The notes: generated by a model not told the origin, from the sequence alone. A stretch of 45,578 nt of DNA from Bacteroidales bacterium (GCA_024398365.1 JAKSJG010000008.1:1-45578); one strand, 5' to 3'. Positions 5,538 to 14,427 are shown, counted from the first letter of the stretch. Program-made: numbers and translations.

Positions 5538-7082
5538 TTATCTCTGGCCGCCACCGTTGCCGCCCGGCTCGCTTCCGTCCATACGGAAGGACAGCATTGC
5601 TTCGCGGTTGGTATAGTCCAGTTCGCCCACGTGCCAGTCACCCGAGTCAACGACCCAGACATCATTGCCGTTGCCATAATTGCCCCAGTTCATATGGAAC
5701 ATTGAGACAGGTCCGAGTGCGGCGGTCTCGAGAGCGTACAGATTAAGATATAGCGGCTGATTGGCCAGATTATCCGGGACAAAACGATACATTCTGTTTA
5801 CATACTGTACAGATCTGGCATATCCGTCCACGATATATGTATGCGGATCTGTAAACTGTGAACCGCCGGAGTGGACGATTGAAGGCATAGCGTGATCCTG
5901 CAGCATCGATGCGATCTCATCGTAAGGATTCACCTCGGAATCATTGAACCCCACAAGATAGCTTTCAAGGCCATACTCATCGTGAATAGCACGCTTGAGA
6001 GCTTCGAATTCGCCATACGAGAATCTGACGCCATAGGTCATATCCATCTTCTTGCCGATATTGGCCAGCATTACAGCAGCCATCCTGACGGAATCCGAAG
6101 AATTGAAGAATGCCCAGTTGGCCTCAGATTTGTCGGTCTGCTCCATACCGCTGCAAGCAGCATCGTCTCCAATGAATGATGTCACGCTGGCATATCTGTA
6201 AACCTCAGGACAGCAATCGGCATTATGGTGCATGAAATATACCATCTGTCCGCCGGCAACAGCCTCGCTTCCGGCAGGGGCGTGTCCGTATGTATCAGGA
6301 TTGATAGGGCAATACTGATTATACCCGTCCATTTCACCCCATTGGGTTGTAGTAAGGGGATATACACGAGGAGCTACGGCAGCGTATGTATAAAACGAGT
6401 CAGCCAATTCATAATGACCGGCTTCAGGATGGTATGTTGTGTCGAGTAGGGAGCCGGCTCTTGTCGGGGAATTGAAATTCATCAGCGTGAGTGCATTCTT
6501 CGGATCGAACAGGAACGGTGTTGTGCGGAAATCTTTAAACGCTTTGTCACCTGCTTCAATGACAGCACACCAGACATCGAAATTCTCCCTGGCATTCCTG
6601 AGCTTTCCGTAATAATGGCGCAACGCGGCGACCTCGGCAGCAAGATCTTTGACACAAGCGGCCAGATTAGGATTCACCTTATCGAATTCAAAACGCCCGT
6701 CACCGGCCGCCAATACGACCGAAGTGCGCTTGTCGGCTGAAACCACCTCCCAACTGTTGGGATAATTGATGATATAGACAGCCGGATTTTCCGGGTCCGG
6801 ATAGCAGGTGATCTCAAAACTGCCTGTTTTCGGATAGAACCTTTCATCGAAAGCGTAAACTTGTTTTGACCAGTTTTTGGCAAGTCCCCTGGCCTTCAAA
6901 ATGACATATCTGTAAACCTCGGGATAGGTGACACGCAATTCTTCCGGATTCAATTCGTCATAACTGCGGGTCTCCAGAATGAAGTCGGACTCGTCTCCGT
7001 CAGGCTGATTCGGAATGTCAACCTTGGTGCAGGCCACCGCCATTGCAGCAACAAGCATCGAATAAATGAATAGACGTTTCAT
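5538..7082 (-). CDS. C10 (streptopain/Spi) family lipoprotein, catalytic Cys replaced
   Basis: A 514-residue paralogue (copy B) of the downstream gene with the same plan: lipoprotein signal with lipobox AVAC (Cys18), Spi-like propeptide (about 45-160; SWEVVSADKRTSVVLAAGDG), then a C10 domain. The nucleophile position is again Ser (Ser272 in GSEAVAGGQ) and the catalytic-type His is kept (His414). The two copies differ most in the propeptide, the 190-240 linker and about 40 residues after the His loop (YARSVQYVNRMYRFVPDNLA versus CRTGLSYYNIIYHFIPDDLS), which could be a ligand-facing surface. It lies 32 bp after the anti-sigma/barrel gene and 31 bp before copy A. Ser in both copies argues against a sequencing error. 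Confidence 0.85.
   Translation of the reverse strand: MKRLFIYSMLVAAMAVACTKVDIPNQPDGDESDFILETRSYDELNPEELRVTYPEVYRYVILKARGLAKNWSKQVYAFDERFYPKTGSFEITCYPDPENPAVYIINYPNSWEVVSADKRTSVVLAAGDGRFEFDKVNPNLAACVKDLAAEVAALRHYYGKLRNARENFDVWCAVIEAGDKAFKDFRTTPFLFDPKNALTLMNFNSPTRAGSLLDTTYHPEAGHYELADSFYTYAAVAPRVYPLTTTQWGEMDGYNQYCPINPDTYGHAPAGSEAVAGGQMVYFMHHNADCCPEVYRYASVTSFIGDDAACSGMEQTDKSEANWAFFNSSDSVRMAAVMLANIGKKMDMTYGVRFSYGEFEALKRAIHDEYGLESYLVGFNDSEVNPYDEIASMLQDHAMPSIVHSGGSQFTDPHTYIVDGYARSVQYVNRMYRFVPDNLANQPLYLNLYALETAALGPVSMFHMNWGNYGNGNDVWVVDSGDWHVGELDYTNREAMLSFRMDGSEPGGNGGGQR
5824..6164. repeat. 341-bp identical block, copy B
   Basis: This block is identical to 4236-4576. The first mismatches are at 5823 (T versus G at 4235) and 6165 (G versus C at 4577). 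A second near-identical stretch joins the gene ends (5541-5700 with 3953-4110), with only a handful of differences. Confidence 0.9.
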
Positions 7083-7114
7083 ATTGTATTATATTTTGTT
7101 AATGTTTCGATGTA

Positions 7115-8323
7115 CTACAGGGTGAATCTCAATCCCGTCTGGAATGTAAACAGCAACGGGGACTCATTGTATATTATGCCATTGCCTTCTCCGTTATCAA
7201 AATGATATGACACGCCAGGCTCCAGATATATGCCACAGCATCCGGCAAAGCGGTACTGGTATCCGGCAGATCCCGAGACGGACCACAACAATCCGGAAGG
7301 TTCAATGATGTTTTCGGTGGAAGCACCGACGAACTTCTCCGCCATACCGCCGGCCTTGGTATAGAAATTCGATTTCCCCATGCTGTATATATCATATTTC
7401 AGGGCAAGCGGAATGCCCAGGTAGTGATAGGTTGTCCGTAGCGATTTACCTCCGCTTGTTATTGTTTCAGCAAGCACTGTGTAATTGACGCCGCTCTCGA
7501 CCGATAACCTGTCGGACAGACCATAAGACAGTGTCACAGCGGCAACTACCGGAACGGAGAGCTGACGGTTCAACAATTTGAGGACATACTTCGGATCCGG
7601 ATTGAAGCCGTTACTTTCCGCTGTGCTTCTGACCTGCGCTGCAGGATAGTTGTCCACATTGTCAGACGAGACCGGTACCATTGCCGGAAAAGTATTACTG
7701 CTATTGATAATGGGGGCAGACGATCCAGAGTTAACCGCTATGCTGAGCCTTCTGCCGCGCGGCTTCTCTTCGTACAGCGATGCGATGTAACGCTCCGGTG
7801 AGACGCCGTTGTCCTGTCTGCCGGTCTGAGGAGCCGGAGTGGATTCAGGATGCGCTGCCGATGGATCCGATGTATTGGCAGGGGTGGCGGAAACTGCCGG
7901 AGTGGCAGGGTCGTCCGCCGGGCGGACCTCAGATATCACAGTCTCAGAAGCATCTGACGGGCGGACATCCGCAGCGGATGCCTCCGCGGCGGCAAGCCGC
8001 TTCCTTGCAACCGTTGCTGCCGGAGTCACAGGCTCCGAAGTCTCCGGTCCGACGGTTTCAACAGTATGGTTTTCAGCCAACAGGCCGGTTGCATTCTGCA
8101 GGTCATCGACGGCTCCTTTCGGAATCAGGAAAAGCGCCGAGACAGCCGCGGCCGCTGCGAGACCGGTCACCATAGCGATGGTCCTGCGGGCACGGGCACG
8201 CCTGCGCTGCGCGGCCGCGAGAGTGGAAACTGCCTTCCACATATCCTCGCCGCCATCTTCCCGTACTGTGCTGACCTTTTCAGCCATCACCTCCAGCCAA
8301 TCCATGTTACCATTTGTCTTCAT
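7115..8323 (-). CDS. Anti-sigma-like protein with C-terminal outer-membrane barrel
   Basis: A 402-residue protein directly after, and overlapping by 17 bp, an ECF sigma gene. Residues 1-46 are a charged cytoplasmic segment (MDWLEVMAEKVS, then a RRRARARR stop-transfer cluster). Residues 48-67 form one transmembrane helix. Residues 70-240 are a long Ala/Thr/Pro/Ser/Glu linker. From about 245 to the end, alternating aromatic/polar strands match an eight-stranded OmpA/OMP_b-brl-type barrel (GYQYRFAGCCGIYLEPGVSY, TFQTGLRFTL). Taken literally, one chain would be anchored in the inner membrane, cross the periplasm and insert in the outer membrane. Similar sigma-plus-barrel pairs occur in Bacteroidota but are poorly characterised. 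The anti-sigma role is inferred from position. Confidence 0.75.
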   Translation of the reverse strand: MKTNGNMDWLEVMAEKVSTVREDGGEDMWKAVSTLAAAQRRRARARRTIAMVTGLAAAAAVSALFLIPKGAVDDLQNATGLLAENHTVETVGPETSEPVTPAATVARKRLAAAEASAADVRPSDASETVISEVRPADDPATPAVSATPANTSDPSAAHPESTPAPQTGRQDNGVSPERYIASLYEEKPRGRRLSIAVNSGSSAPIINSSNTFPAMVPVSSDNVDNYPAAQVRSTAESNGFNPDPKYVLKLLNRQLSVPVVAAVTLSYGLSDRLSVESGVNYTVLAETITSGGKSLRTTYHYLGIPLALKYDIYSMGKSNFYTKAGGMAEKFVGASTENIIEPSGLLWSVSGSAGYQYRFAGCCGIYLEPGVSYHFDNGEGNGIIYNESPLLFTFQTGLRFTL

Positions 8324-8864
8324 TTTGACGATACTGTTTGATTTTCATTGCCATCAGTTTGCGGGCCCTCATCAATTGAGTGGACGATGTCTGCTTCGTG
8401 ATGCCGAGAGCAGCCGCTATTTCATCGTGTTTCATCTTTTCGAAAGCGAACAGGTTGAGCACCGTGCGGCAGCCATCGGGCAGTTCTGAAATCATCTTCA
8501 GAAGGACCTTTTCAGGTATCTTCACCACATCTTCCGGTTCAGGATCCACAATATCCTCCGCAAACTGTTCGGCGAATATTTCAGGACCCTTCTTACGCAG
8601 GCGCATCAGCGACTCATTGACCATTATCTTCACCGCCCAGGCCCTGAGAGACCCCTCACCGCGGAAATTGAAGCGCCCGATATTGTTGATGATCCTGGCA
8701 AATCCCTCCTGAAATACATCCTTGGCATCCGGATCGTTGCGCGAATATCGCCGGCACACGGTCATCAGCTCGGGTTTCAACTGGTCGTACAGAAGCCTCA
8801 TTGCCACCTCCTCCCCTTTCTTGCATCTGCTGACAAGGTCTATTTCCGATATCTGCTGTTCCAT
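8307..8864 (-). CDS. ECF (sigma-70 family) RNA polymerase sigma factor
   Basis: A 185-residue ECF sigma factor. Region 2 covers about 20-95 (CRRYSRNDPDAKDVFQEGF, then FRGEGSLRAWAVKIMVNESL, the core-binding and -10 recognition parts). Region 4 covers about 120-175 (LPDGCRTVLNLFAFEKMKHD, then EIAAALGITKQTSSTQLMRARK, the helix-turn-helix). Regions 1 and 3 are missing, as expected. It is first in an operon with the anti-sigma/barrel gene and the two C10-like lipoproteins, which are its likely targets along with itself. The upstream 66 bp lack a TAnnTTTG box, fitting control by an alternative sigma, possibly itself. Confidence 0.92.
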   Translation of the reverse strand: MEQQISEIDLVSRCKKGEEVAMRLLYDQLKPELMTVCRRYSRNDPDAKDVFQEGFARIINNIGRFNFRGEGSLRAWAVKIMVNESLMRLRKKGPEIFAEQFAEDIVDPEPEDVVKIPEKVLLKMISELPDGCRTVLNLFAFEKMKHDEIAAALGITKQTSSTQLMRARKLMAMKIKQYRQNEDKW

Positions 8865-8880
8865 CTTTCACTAATATAAA

Positions 8881-8903
8881 TGCAGAAAAGTCAAAAGTCT
8901 GCA
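8881..8903. promoter_or_regulatory. Inverted and direct repeats upstream of ECF sigma gene
   Basis: TGCAGA (8881-8886) is inverted at 8898-8903, and between them AAAAGTC occurs twice in tandem (8886-8892, 8893-8899). The cluster is 17-39 bp upstream of the sigma ATG, where an ECF-type promoter would lie. On the minus strand it also follows the pldA stop after a T-rich run, so it may be a terminator for that operon. The two roles cannot be separated by eye. Confidence 0.35.
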
Positions 8904-8930
8904 AAAAGACAGTCAAAAAAACAACAAAAA

Positions 8931-9707
8931 TTAGAAAAAGAGCCTCTGCTGCTTTGAGCCTGGCTGTACGGATACTCCGAAACGGAGCATCCTGCGGAGG
9001 AATACGTCAGGCATGGCGCAGTCTATCTGTGCCTCGTCGTAGCCGTAGTGGTATTGTGCGGTGATGTAGAACCAGTCCCTGTCTCGGAATGGTCTGAATG
9101 CAAGTTCAGCAGTGCAGTTGGCAAGAATGTCACCGTCAAATAGCGGTGTGACGGAAGCCTTGAGCCAGAGCCTGTCCCCCACTCCGGAATATCCGATGCC
9201 GAAATTGAAGTAGCCCTGATATCTGTTGAACATCTCAAGAGAATAATCGTTGCCGATGGAGCCTATGCCCATGCGGCCTGTGGCCTGAATGGCCAGATGC
9301 CTTCCGAATGGTTGTGTATATGAACAGAAGGCGTAGTCAAGAGAACGGGAATCGTCACCGTCACGACCGTTGGAACGGTGCTCGTAACCCGCGAGGAATC
9401 TGTCGTTGGAAGCATACAGACCGTTCATGTAGGTATTCTCCCGGAAGGGATTGGACGGTCTGTATACGTCCCATACTGACAGTTGTGTGTAACCCCAGAA
9501 AAAGTCCCAGCCGTTATAGTCCTGAACGGCATTGAAACGGACACTCAGCTGAAATGTCAGGTCGTTGGTGTCATAGTCCGGAGTTGTGTTGAGAGGCACG
9601 CCGGTGATGAAATAATTCTCCTTGAACGGGCTCAGGAAGGCCTTCTGGGCACTTGCACCGAGGCAGCTCAGCAGGAGGAAAGCTATTGCAGCACAGGCGT
9701 GTCGCAT
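8931..9707 (-). CDS. pldA: Outer-membrane phospholipase A
   Basis: A 258-residue PldA-family beta-barrel that hydrolyses acyl chains of phospholipids in the outer leaflet. The start is at 9707, where a signal peptide (MRHACAAIAFLLLSCLGASAQ) begins 2 bp after the lpdA stop; the longer frame overlaps lpdA and has no signal. Family motifs are present: KENYFITG, FWGYTQLSVWD, NPFRENTYM and the active-site stretch GYEHRSNGRD-SRS. By alignment with E. coli PldA (His142, Ser144, Asn156), His110 and Ser112 are kept, but the Asn position is Asp124 (SRSLDY). The chain ends in Phe, as outer-membrane barrels do. It is the last gene of the secA operon. Confidence 0.85.
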   Translation of the reverse strand: MRHACAAIAFLLLSCLGASAQKAFLSPFKENYFITGVPLNTTPDYDTNDLTFQLSVRFNAVQDYNGWDFFWGYTQLSVWDVYRPSNPFRENTYMNGLYASNDRFLAGYEHRSNGRDGDDSRSLDYAFCSYTQPFGRHLAIQATGRMGIGSIGNDYSLEMFNRYQGYFNFGIGYSGVGDRLWLKASVTPLFDGDILANCTAELAFRPFRDRDWFYITAQYHYGYDEAQIDCAMPDVFLRRMLRFGVSVQPGSKQQRLFF

Positions 9708-9709
9708 CT

Positions 9710-11098
9710 TTAGCAGTGGATGGCCTCGCCATGGATGGCTGCGGCAGCCTCCATTATGGCCTCGCTCATTGTAGGGTGCGGCCATACTGACTTCATGATG
9801 TCAGCAGCCTTGACGCCCATGTTGCGTGCAGTAACGATGCCGCCAATCATCTCTGATACGTTTGCACCTACGAGATGTGCTCCGAGGAGTTCATCCGTGT
9901 CAGCGTCAGCGATGAGCTTGATGAAGCCGTCACGCTCGCCGGCAGCGGTAGCCTTGCCGGATGCGGTGAACGGGAACTTGCCGACCTTGCAGTTGATGCC
10001 CTTCTCCTTGGCGGCGCGCTCTGTCATACCGGCGGAAGCGACTTCCGGAGAGATGTATGTGCAGCCAGGGATATTGTCGTAGCGTACAGGTGCAGGGTTG
10101 AGACCTGCGATAGCCTCGACGCAGTTGATGCCTTCTGCTGAAGCCACGTGTGCGAGAGCCTGTGTAGGGATGATGTCGCCGATGGCATAGAGGCCGTCAA
10201 CGTTGGTCTTGTAGTTCTTGTCAACTACAATCTTGCCGCGGTTCATCTCGACACCGAGGGCCTCCAGGCCGAGATCTTCGGTATTAGGACGTACGCCGAC
10301 AGCTGAGAGTACCTTCTCGGCTTCAATGATTTCGGTACCCTTCTTGGTCTCTACAGTGAGCTTGCAGAGTTCGCCGGTGGTATCCACGCTCTTGACCTGT
10401 GATGATACCATCACCTTCATGCCCATCTTGCGGAATGATCGGCTGATCTGAGCTGAAACATCGTCATCCTCAACAGGGAGTATGCGCTCCTGGAACTCGA
10501 TGATGGTCACATCCACACCGAGGGAACGGTAGAAGAATGCGAATTCGCTGCCGATGGCGCCTGAACCTATGACTGCAAGGCTCTTAGGGAGGCTTTCAGG
10601 AACGAGTGCCTGATAGTAGCAGATGATCTTTTCGCCGTCAACAGGTGCGAAAGGCAGAGATACAGGTCTTGCGCCTGTGGCGAGGATGATGTGGTCAGCC
10701 TCGTATATCTCGGTCTTGCCTTCGGCATCTTCAACGCTTACGCGCTTGCCTGCGAGCACCTTGCCTGAACCTGCGAGTACGGTGACCTTGTTCTTCTTGA
10801 AGAGGTAGCCGATGCCGGCGTTCATAGTGGCTGACACACCGCGGCTGCGGCTTACCATCTTGGCAAGGTCCGGAGTCACGTTCTCGGCGTTGAAGCCGAA
10901 TTCCGCACCGTTCTGTGCATAATGATATGCCTGAGCGCTCTTGAGGAGGGCCTTGGTAGGGATGCAGCCCCAGTTGAGGCAGATGCCGCCGAGTTCGTTG
11001 CGTTCAACGACAGCGGTGTTGAAACCGAGCTGAGCAGCCCTGATTGCGGCAACGTAGCCACCCGGGCCCGCACCGATTACAATAACGTCATATTTCAT
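9710..11098 (-). CDS. lpdA: Dihydrolipoyl dehydrogenase (E3)
   Basis: A 462-residue flavoprotein disulfide reductase that reoxidises dihydrolipoyl groups of 2-oxoacid dehydrogenase or glycine cleavage complexes, with NAD+ as acceptor. Visible are the FAD fingerprint GAGPGG (9-14), the redox disulfide GGICLNWGCIPTK (Cys40, Cys45), an NAD-binding GSGAIGSEFAFFY and the C-terminal His-Glu motif HPTMSEAIMEAA. Length is typical. It lies 23 bp after secA and 2 bp before pldA. No E1 or E2 genes are nearby, so this is probably a shared E3. Confidence 0.96.
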   Translation of the reverse strand: MKYDVIVIGAGPGGYVAAIRAAQLGFNTAVVERNELGGICLNWGCIPTKALLKSAQAYHYAQNGAEFGFNAENVTPDLAKMVSRSRGVSATMNAGIGYLFKKNKVTVLAGSGKVLAGKRVSVEDAEGKTEIYEADHIILATGARPVSLPFAPVDGEKIICYYQALVPESLPKSLAVIGSGAIGSEFAFFYRSLGVDVTIIEFQERILPVEDDDVSAQISRSFRKMGMKVMVSSQVKSVDTTGELCKLTVETKKGTEIIEAEKVLSAVGVRPNTEDLGLEALGVEMNRGKIVVDKNYKTNVDGLYAIGDIIPTQALAHVASAEGINCVEAIAGLNPAPVRYDNIPGCTYISPEVASAGMTERAAKEKGINCKVGKFPFTASGKATAAGERDGFIKLIADADTDELLGAHLVGANVSEMIGGIVTARNMGVKAADIMKSVWPHPTMSEAIMEAAAAIHGEAIHC

Positions 11099-11121
11099 TT
11101 CTGTATGTTTTTTATGATATG

Positions 11122-14100
11122 TTACAAATCTTTACCATGGCAGTTCTTGTACTTCTTGCCGCTGCCGCAAGGGCAAGGGTCGTTGCGGCCCACCTTCTTC
11201 TCGATATGGACAGGCTGATTGCTCTTCGGTTCGGAGCTGTTGCCCTGGAGGTCCGGACGGCTGGTCTGCATGCGGCTCATGTCCGTGCTGCGCTTGCGGG
11301 CTTCCTGAGCCACTGCGTCAGGCTCCTGCTTCTCCACGCGGAGGTAGAGGAATGCACGCATCAGGAACGCGAGCACGTCGCGGCTGATGTTTTCGAGTAC
11401 GGTGATGAAGAGCTCGAAGCTCTCGCTCTTATAGACCAGAATAGGGTCCTTCTGCTCGTATGCGGCGTTCTGCACTGACTGCTTGAGGTCATCCATATCA
11501 CGGAGATGCTCCTTCCAGTATTCGTCGATGACGCGGAGTGTGATGGTCTTCTCGAGGGCGCGTACAACTTCCTTGCCTTCGCTCTCATATGCCTTCTCAA
11601 GGTTGAAGAGCACATTGTAAACCTTCCTGCCGTCGGAGATCGGGAGGACGATGTTCTGGTAGAACATCCTCTTGGTCTCATAGACATGCTTGATGATAGG
11701 CCAGCTCTGCTCTACGAGTGTGTCGCAGCGGCGCTGCAATGTCTCGTGGAGGCTCTTCTCTATGCTTTCGGCAAGCTTCTGCTTGTTCATCCTGTCGAAT
11801 TCCTCTTCGCTGAATGACGGAGTGACGGCGAGCACGCGTGTCATCTCCTCAGAGAAATCCTGATATGGGAGATCCTTGTTGGCATCAGCGAACAATCCGC
11901 ACCAGTCCGTGATCATGTTCATCACGTCCACGTCGATGCGTTCACCGGTGAGGGCGCTGCGGCGCTTGGTATATACCACTTCGCGCTGTGAGTTCATCAC
12001 GTCATCGTAATCGACGAGGTGCTTGCGGATACCGAAGTGGTTCTCCTCGACCTTCTTCTGTGCCTTTTCAATGGCCTTGGCGAGCATTGATGACTGGAGG
12101 GCTTCATCTTCCTTCATGCCCATGCTGTCAACGACCTTGGTGATGCGGTCGGATCCGAAGAGACGCATCAGGTTATCCTCGAGTGATACGTAGAAGATGG
12201 AGGATCCCGGGTCACCCTGACGTCCCGCACGGCCTCGGAGCTGACGGTCCACGCGGCGGCTGTCGTGACGCTCTGTGCCGATGATTGCCAGACCGCCTGC
12301 GGCCTTGACCTCGTCGGTCAGCTTGATATCGGTACCACGGCCGGCCATGTTGGTGGCGATGGTGACTGTGCCGGGCTCACCTGCATGTGCGACAACCTCC
12401 GCCTCACGGGCGTGCTGCTTGGCATTCAATACCTGATGCTTGATGCCGCGCATCGAGAGCATTCGGCTCAGGAGCTCTGAGATCTCGACCGATGTCGTAC
12501 CGACAAGGACAGGGCGTCCCTGTGCAGTTAGTTCGGCGATCTGTGCGATGACGGCGTTGTACTTGGCCTTCTTGGTCTTGTAAACGAGGTCCGCCTGGTC
12601 GTCGCGGATGACAGGACGGTTGGTCGGGATGACCACAACGTCGAGTTTGTATATGCTCCAGAATTCACCTGCCTCCGTCTCTGCCGTACCGGTCATGCCG
12701 GAGAGCTTGTGATACATTCTGAAATAGTTCTGCAGTGTGATGGTCGCGAAGGTCTGGGTGGCAGCCTCGACCTTGACATTTTCCTTGGCCTCGACAGCCT
12801 GGTGGAGACCGTCGCTCCAGCGGCGTCCCTCCATGATACGGCCGGTGCCCTCATCGACGATCTTGACCTTGTTGTCCACGATGACATAGTCAACGTCCTT
12901 CTCGAACATGGCGTATGCCTTGAGCAGCTGATCGACGGTATGCATGCGCTCCGCCTTGAGAGAATAATTGGCGTTGAGCTCGTCGATCTTCTGCTTCTTC
13001 TCCTCTTCGCTGAGGTCGGAATGCTCTATGGCAGCTGTCTCATCGCCGAGGCGCGGCATGAGGAAGAAGTCCGGATCGCCCACTGCCTTGGCGAGGATAT
13101 CATTACCCTTGTCGGTAAGCTCGACGCTGCGCTGGGTCTCGTCGATGACGAAATAGAGTTCGTTGGTGACAACTCTCTGCTCGATGTCGCGGTCGGAGAA
13201 TGCGGCGCGTATCACCTTGCTCTGCGCATCCTGGAGAATCTGCTTGATACCCGGCTCGCTGAGGTATTTGATGAGAGGTCCGTATTTAGGGAGACCCTTG
13301 TGGGCACGCAGGAGTGAGATTTCACCCTTGTCGGTGATCTCGCCTGCAGCGATCTGCTTCTTGGCTTCGTTCAGGAACTGGTTGACCAGCTTGCGCTGCT
13401 CCTCGTAGAGGCGCTGCACGTATGGACGGTACTCGATGAAGGTCTCGTCTCCGCTGCGCTCCACCGGACCTGAAATGATCAGAGGGGTGCGGGCGTCGTC
13501 GATCAGGACTGAGTCAACCTCATCGACTATGGCAAAATGATGCTTGCGCTGCACGAGGTCATCCTGGTTGATGGCCATGTTGTCGCGGAGGTAGTCAAAA
13601 CCGAATTCGTTGTTGGTACCGAAGGTGATGTCGCAGTTGTATGCCTTCTTGCGACCTTCGGAGTTAGGCTCGTGCTTGTCGATGCAATCCACGCTCAGAC
13701 CGTGGAACATGTAGAGAGGGCCCATCCACTCGCTGTCTCGTTTGGCGAGGTAGTCGTTGACGGTGACAACGTGCACACCCTTGCCTGCAAGGGCGTTGAG
13801 GAATACCGGAAGGGTTGCGACGAGGGTCTTTCCCTCACCGGTGGCCATCTCGGCGATCTTGCCGGAGTTGAGCACTATACCACCGATGAGCTGCACGTCG
13901 TAATGAACCATGTCCCAGGTCATCACGTTGCCGCCGGCAGTCCAGCTGTTCTTCCAGACGGCCTTGTCACCATCCACTGAAACGAAGTCGTGGGATGTAC
14001 TCAGGTCGCGGTCGAAATCAGTTGCAGTCACGGTGATGGTGCTGTTCTGGGCGAAGCGGCGGGCAGTGGATTTCATTATGGCGAATGCATCGGGAAGTAT

Positions 14101-14415
14101 CTGCTTGAGCACCTCCTCTATCTTCTCGTCGATCTTCTTGACGAGTTCGTCCTGCTCCGTGGCGAGCTTCACCTTCTGTGAAACCTCAATCTCCACATTC
14201 TGGAGTTTCTCCTTGATCTCGGCCACCTTGGCCTCCTCAGGTGCAATGAAATCCGCTATGCGCTTGCGCAGAGCTGCTGATTCGGCGCGGAGCTGGTCAT
14301 CGCTGAGCTTGTCTATGCGCTCATAGGATGCAAGGCAGGCCTTGAGGACCGGATTGATCTCCTTGAGATCGTGGTCAGCCTTCGTGCCGAACAATTTGGT
14401 CAGAAAATTTGCCAT
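11122..14415 (-). CDS. secA: Protein translocase ATPase SecA
   Basis: A 1097-residue SecA, the ATPase that drives preproteins through SecYEG. Walker A is MATGEGKTL (GEGKT at 193-197), the DEAD-type motif is DEVDSVLIDDARTPLIISGP, and motif VI lies in RQLRGRAGRQGDPG. The C-terminus ends with the zinc/SecB-binding motif CPCGSGKKYKNCHG. The protein is about 200 residues longer than E. coli SecA, as is usual in Bacteroidota, with insertions in the N-terminal part of NBD1 and between the two nucleotide-binding halves. It lies 12 bp after the DUF6512 gene and upstream of lpdA. Confidence 0.98.
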   Translation of the reverse strand: MANFLTKLFGTKADHDLKEINPVLKACLASYERIDKLSDDQLRAESAALRKRIADFIAPEEAKVAEIKEKLQNVEIEVSQKVKLATEQDELVKKIDEKIEEVLKQILPDAFAIMKSTARRFAQNSTITVTATDFDRDLSTSHDFVSVDGDKAVWKNSWTAGGNVMTWDMVHYDVQLIGGIVLNSGKIAEMATGEGKTLVATLPVFLNALAGKGVHVVTVNDYLAKRDSEWMGPLYMFHGLSVDCIDKHEPNSEGRKKAYNCDITFGTNNEFGFDYLRDNMAINQDDLVQRKHHFAIVDEVDSVLIDDARTPLIISGPVERSGDETFIEYRPYVQRLYEEQRKLVNQFLNEAKKQIAAGEITDKGEISLLRAHKGLPKYGPLIKYLSEPGIKQILQDAQSKVIRAAFSDRDIEQRVVTNELYFVIDETQRSVELTDKGNDILAKAVGDPDFFLMPRLGDETAAIEHSDLSEEEKKQKIDELNANYSLKAERMHTVDQLLKAYAMFEKDVDYVIVDNKVKIVDEGTGRIMEGRRWSDGLHQAVEAKENVKVEAATQTFATITLQNYFRMYHKLSGMTGTAETEAGEFWSIYKLDVVVIPTNRPVIRDDQADLVYKTKKAKYNAVIAQIAELTAQGRPVLVGTTSVEISELLSRMLSMRGIKHQVLNAKQHAREAEVVAHAGEPGTVTIATNMAGRGTDIKLTDEVKAAGGLAIIGTERHDSRRVDRQLRGRAGRQGDPGSSIFYVSLEDNLMRLFGSDRITKVVDSMGMKEDEALQSSMLAKAIEKAQKKVEENHFGIRKHLVDYDDVMNSQREVVYTKRRSALTGERIDVDVMNMITDWCGLFADANKDLPYQDFSEEMTRVLAVTPSFSEEEFDRMNKQKLAESIEKSLHETLQRRCDTLVEQSWPIIKHVYETKRMFYQNIVLPISDGRKVYNVLFNLEKAYESEGKEVVRALEKTITLRVIDEYWKEHLRDMDDLKQSVQNAAYEQKDPILVYKSESFELFITVLENISRDVLAFLMRAFLYLRVEKQEPDAVAQEARKRSTDMSRMQTSRPDLQGNSSEPKSNQPVHIEKKVGRNDPCPCGSGKKYKNCHGKDL

Positions 14416-14427
14416 GTATATATGCTG

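Noticed and set aside
12709-13317. A 202-codon plus-strand frame inside secA
   Set aside because: It is antisense to highly conserved SecA sequence; such frames are common in GC-rich genes with biased codons.
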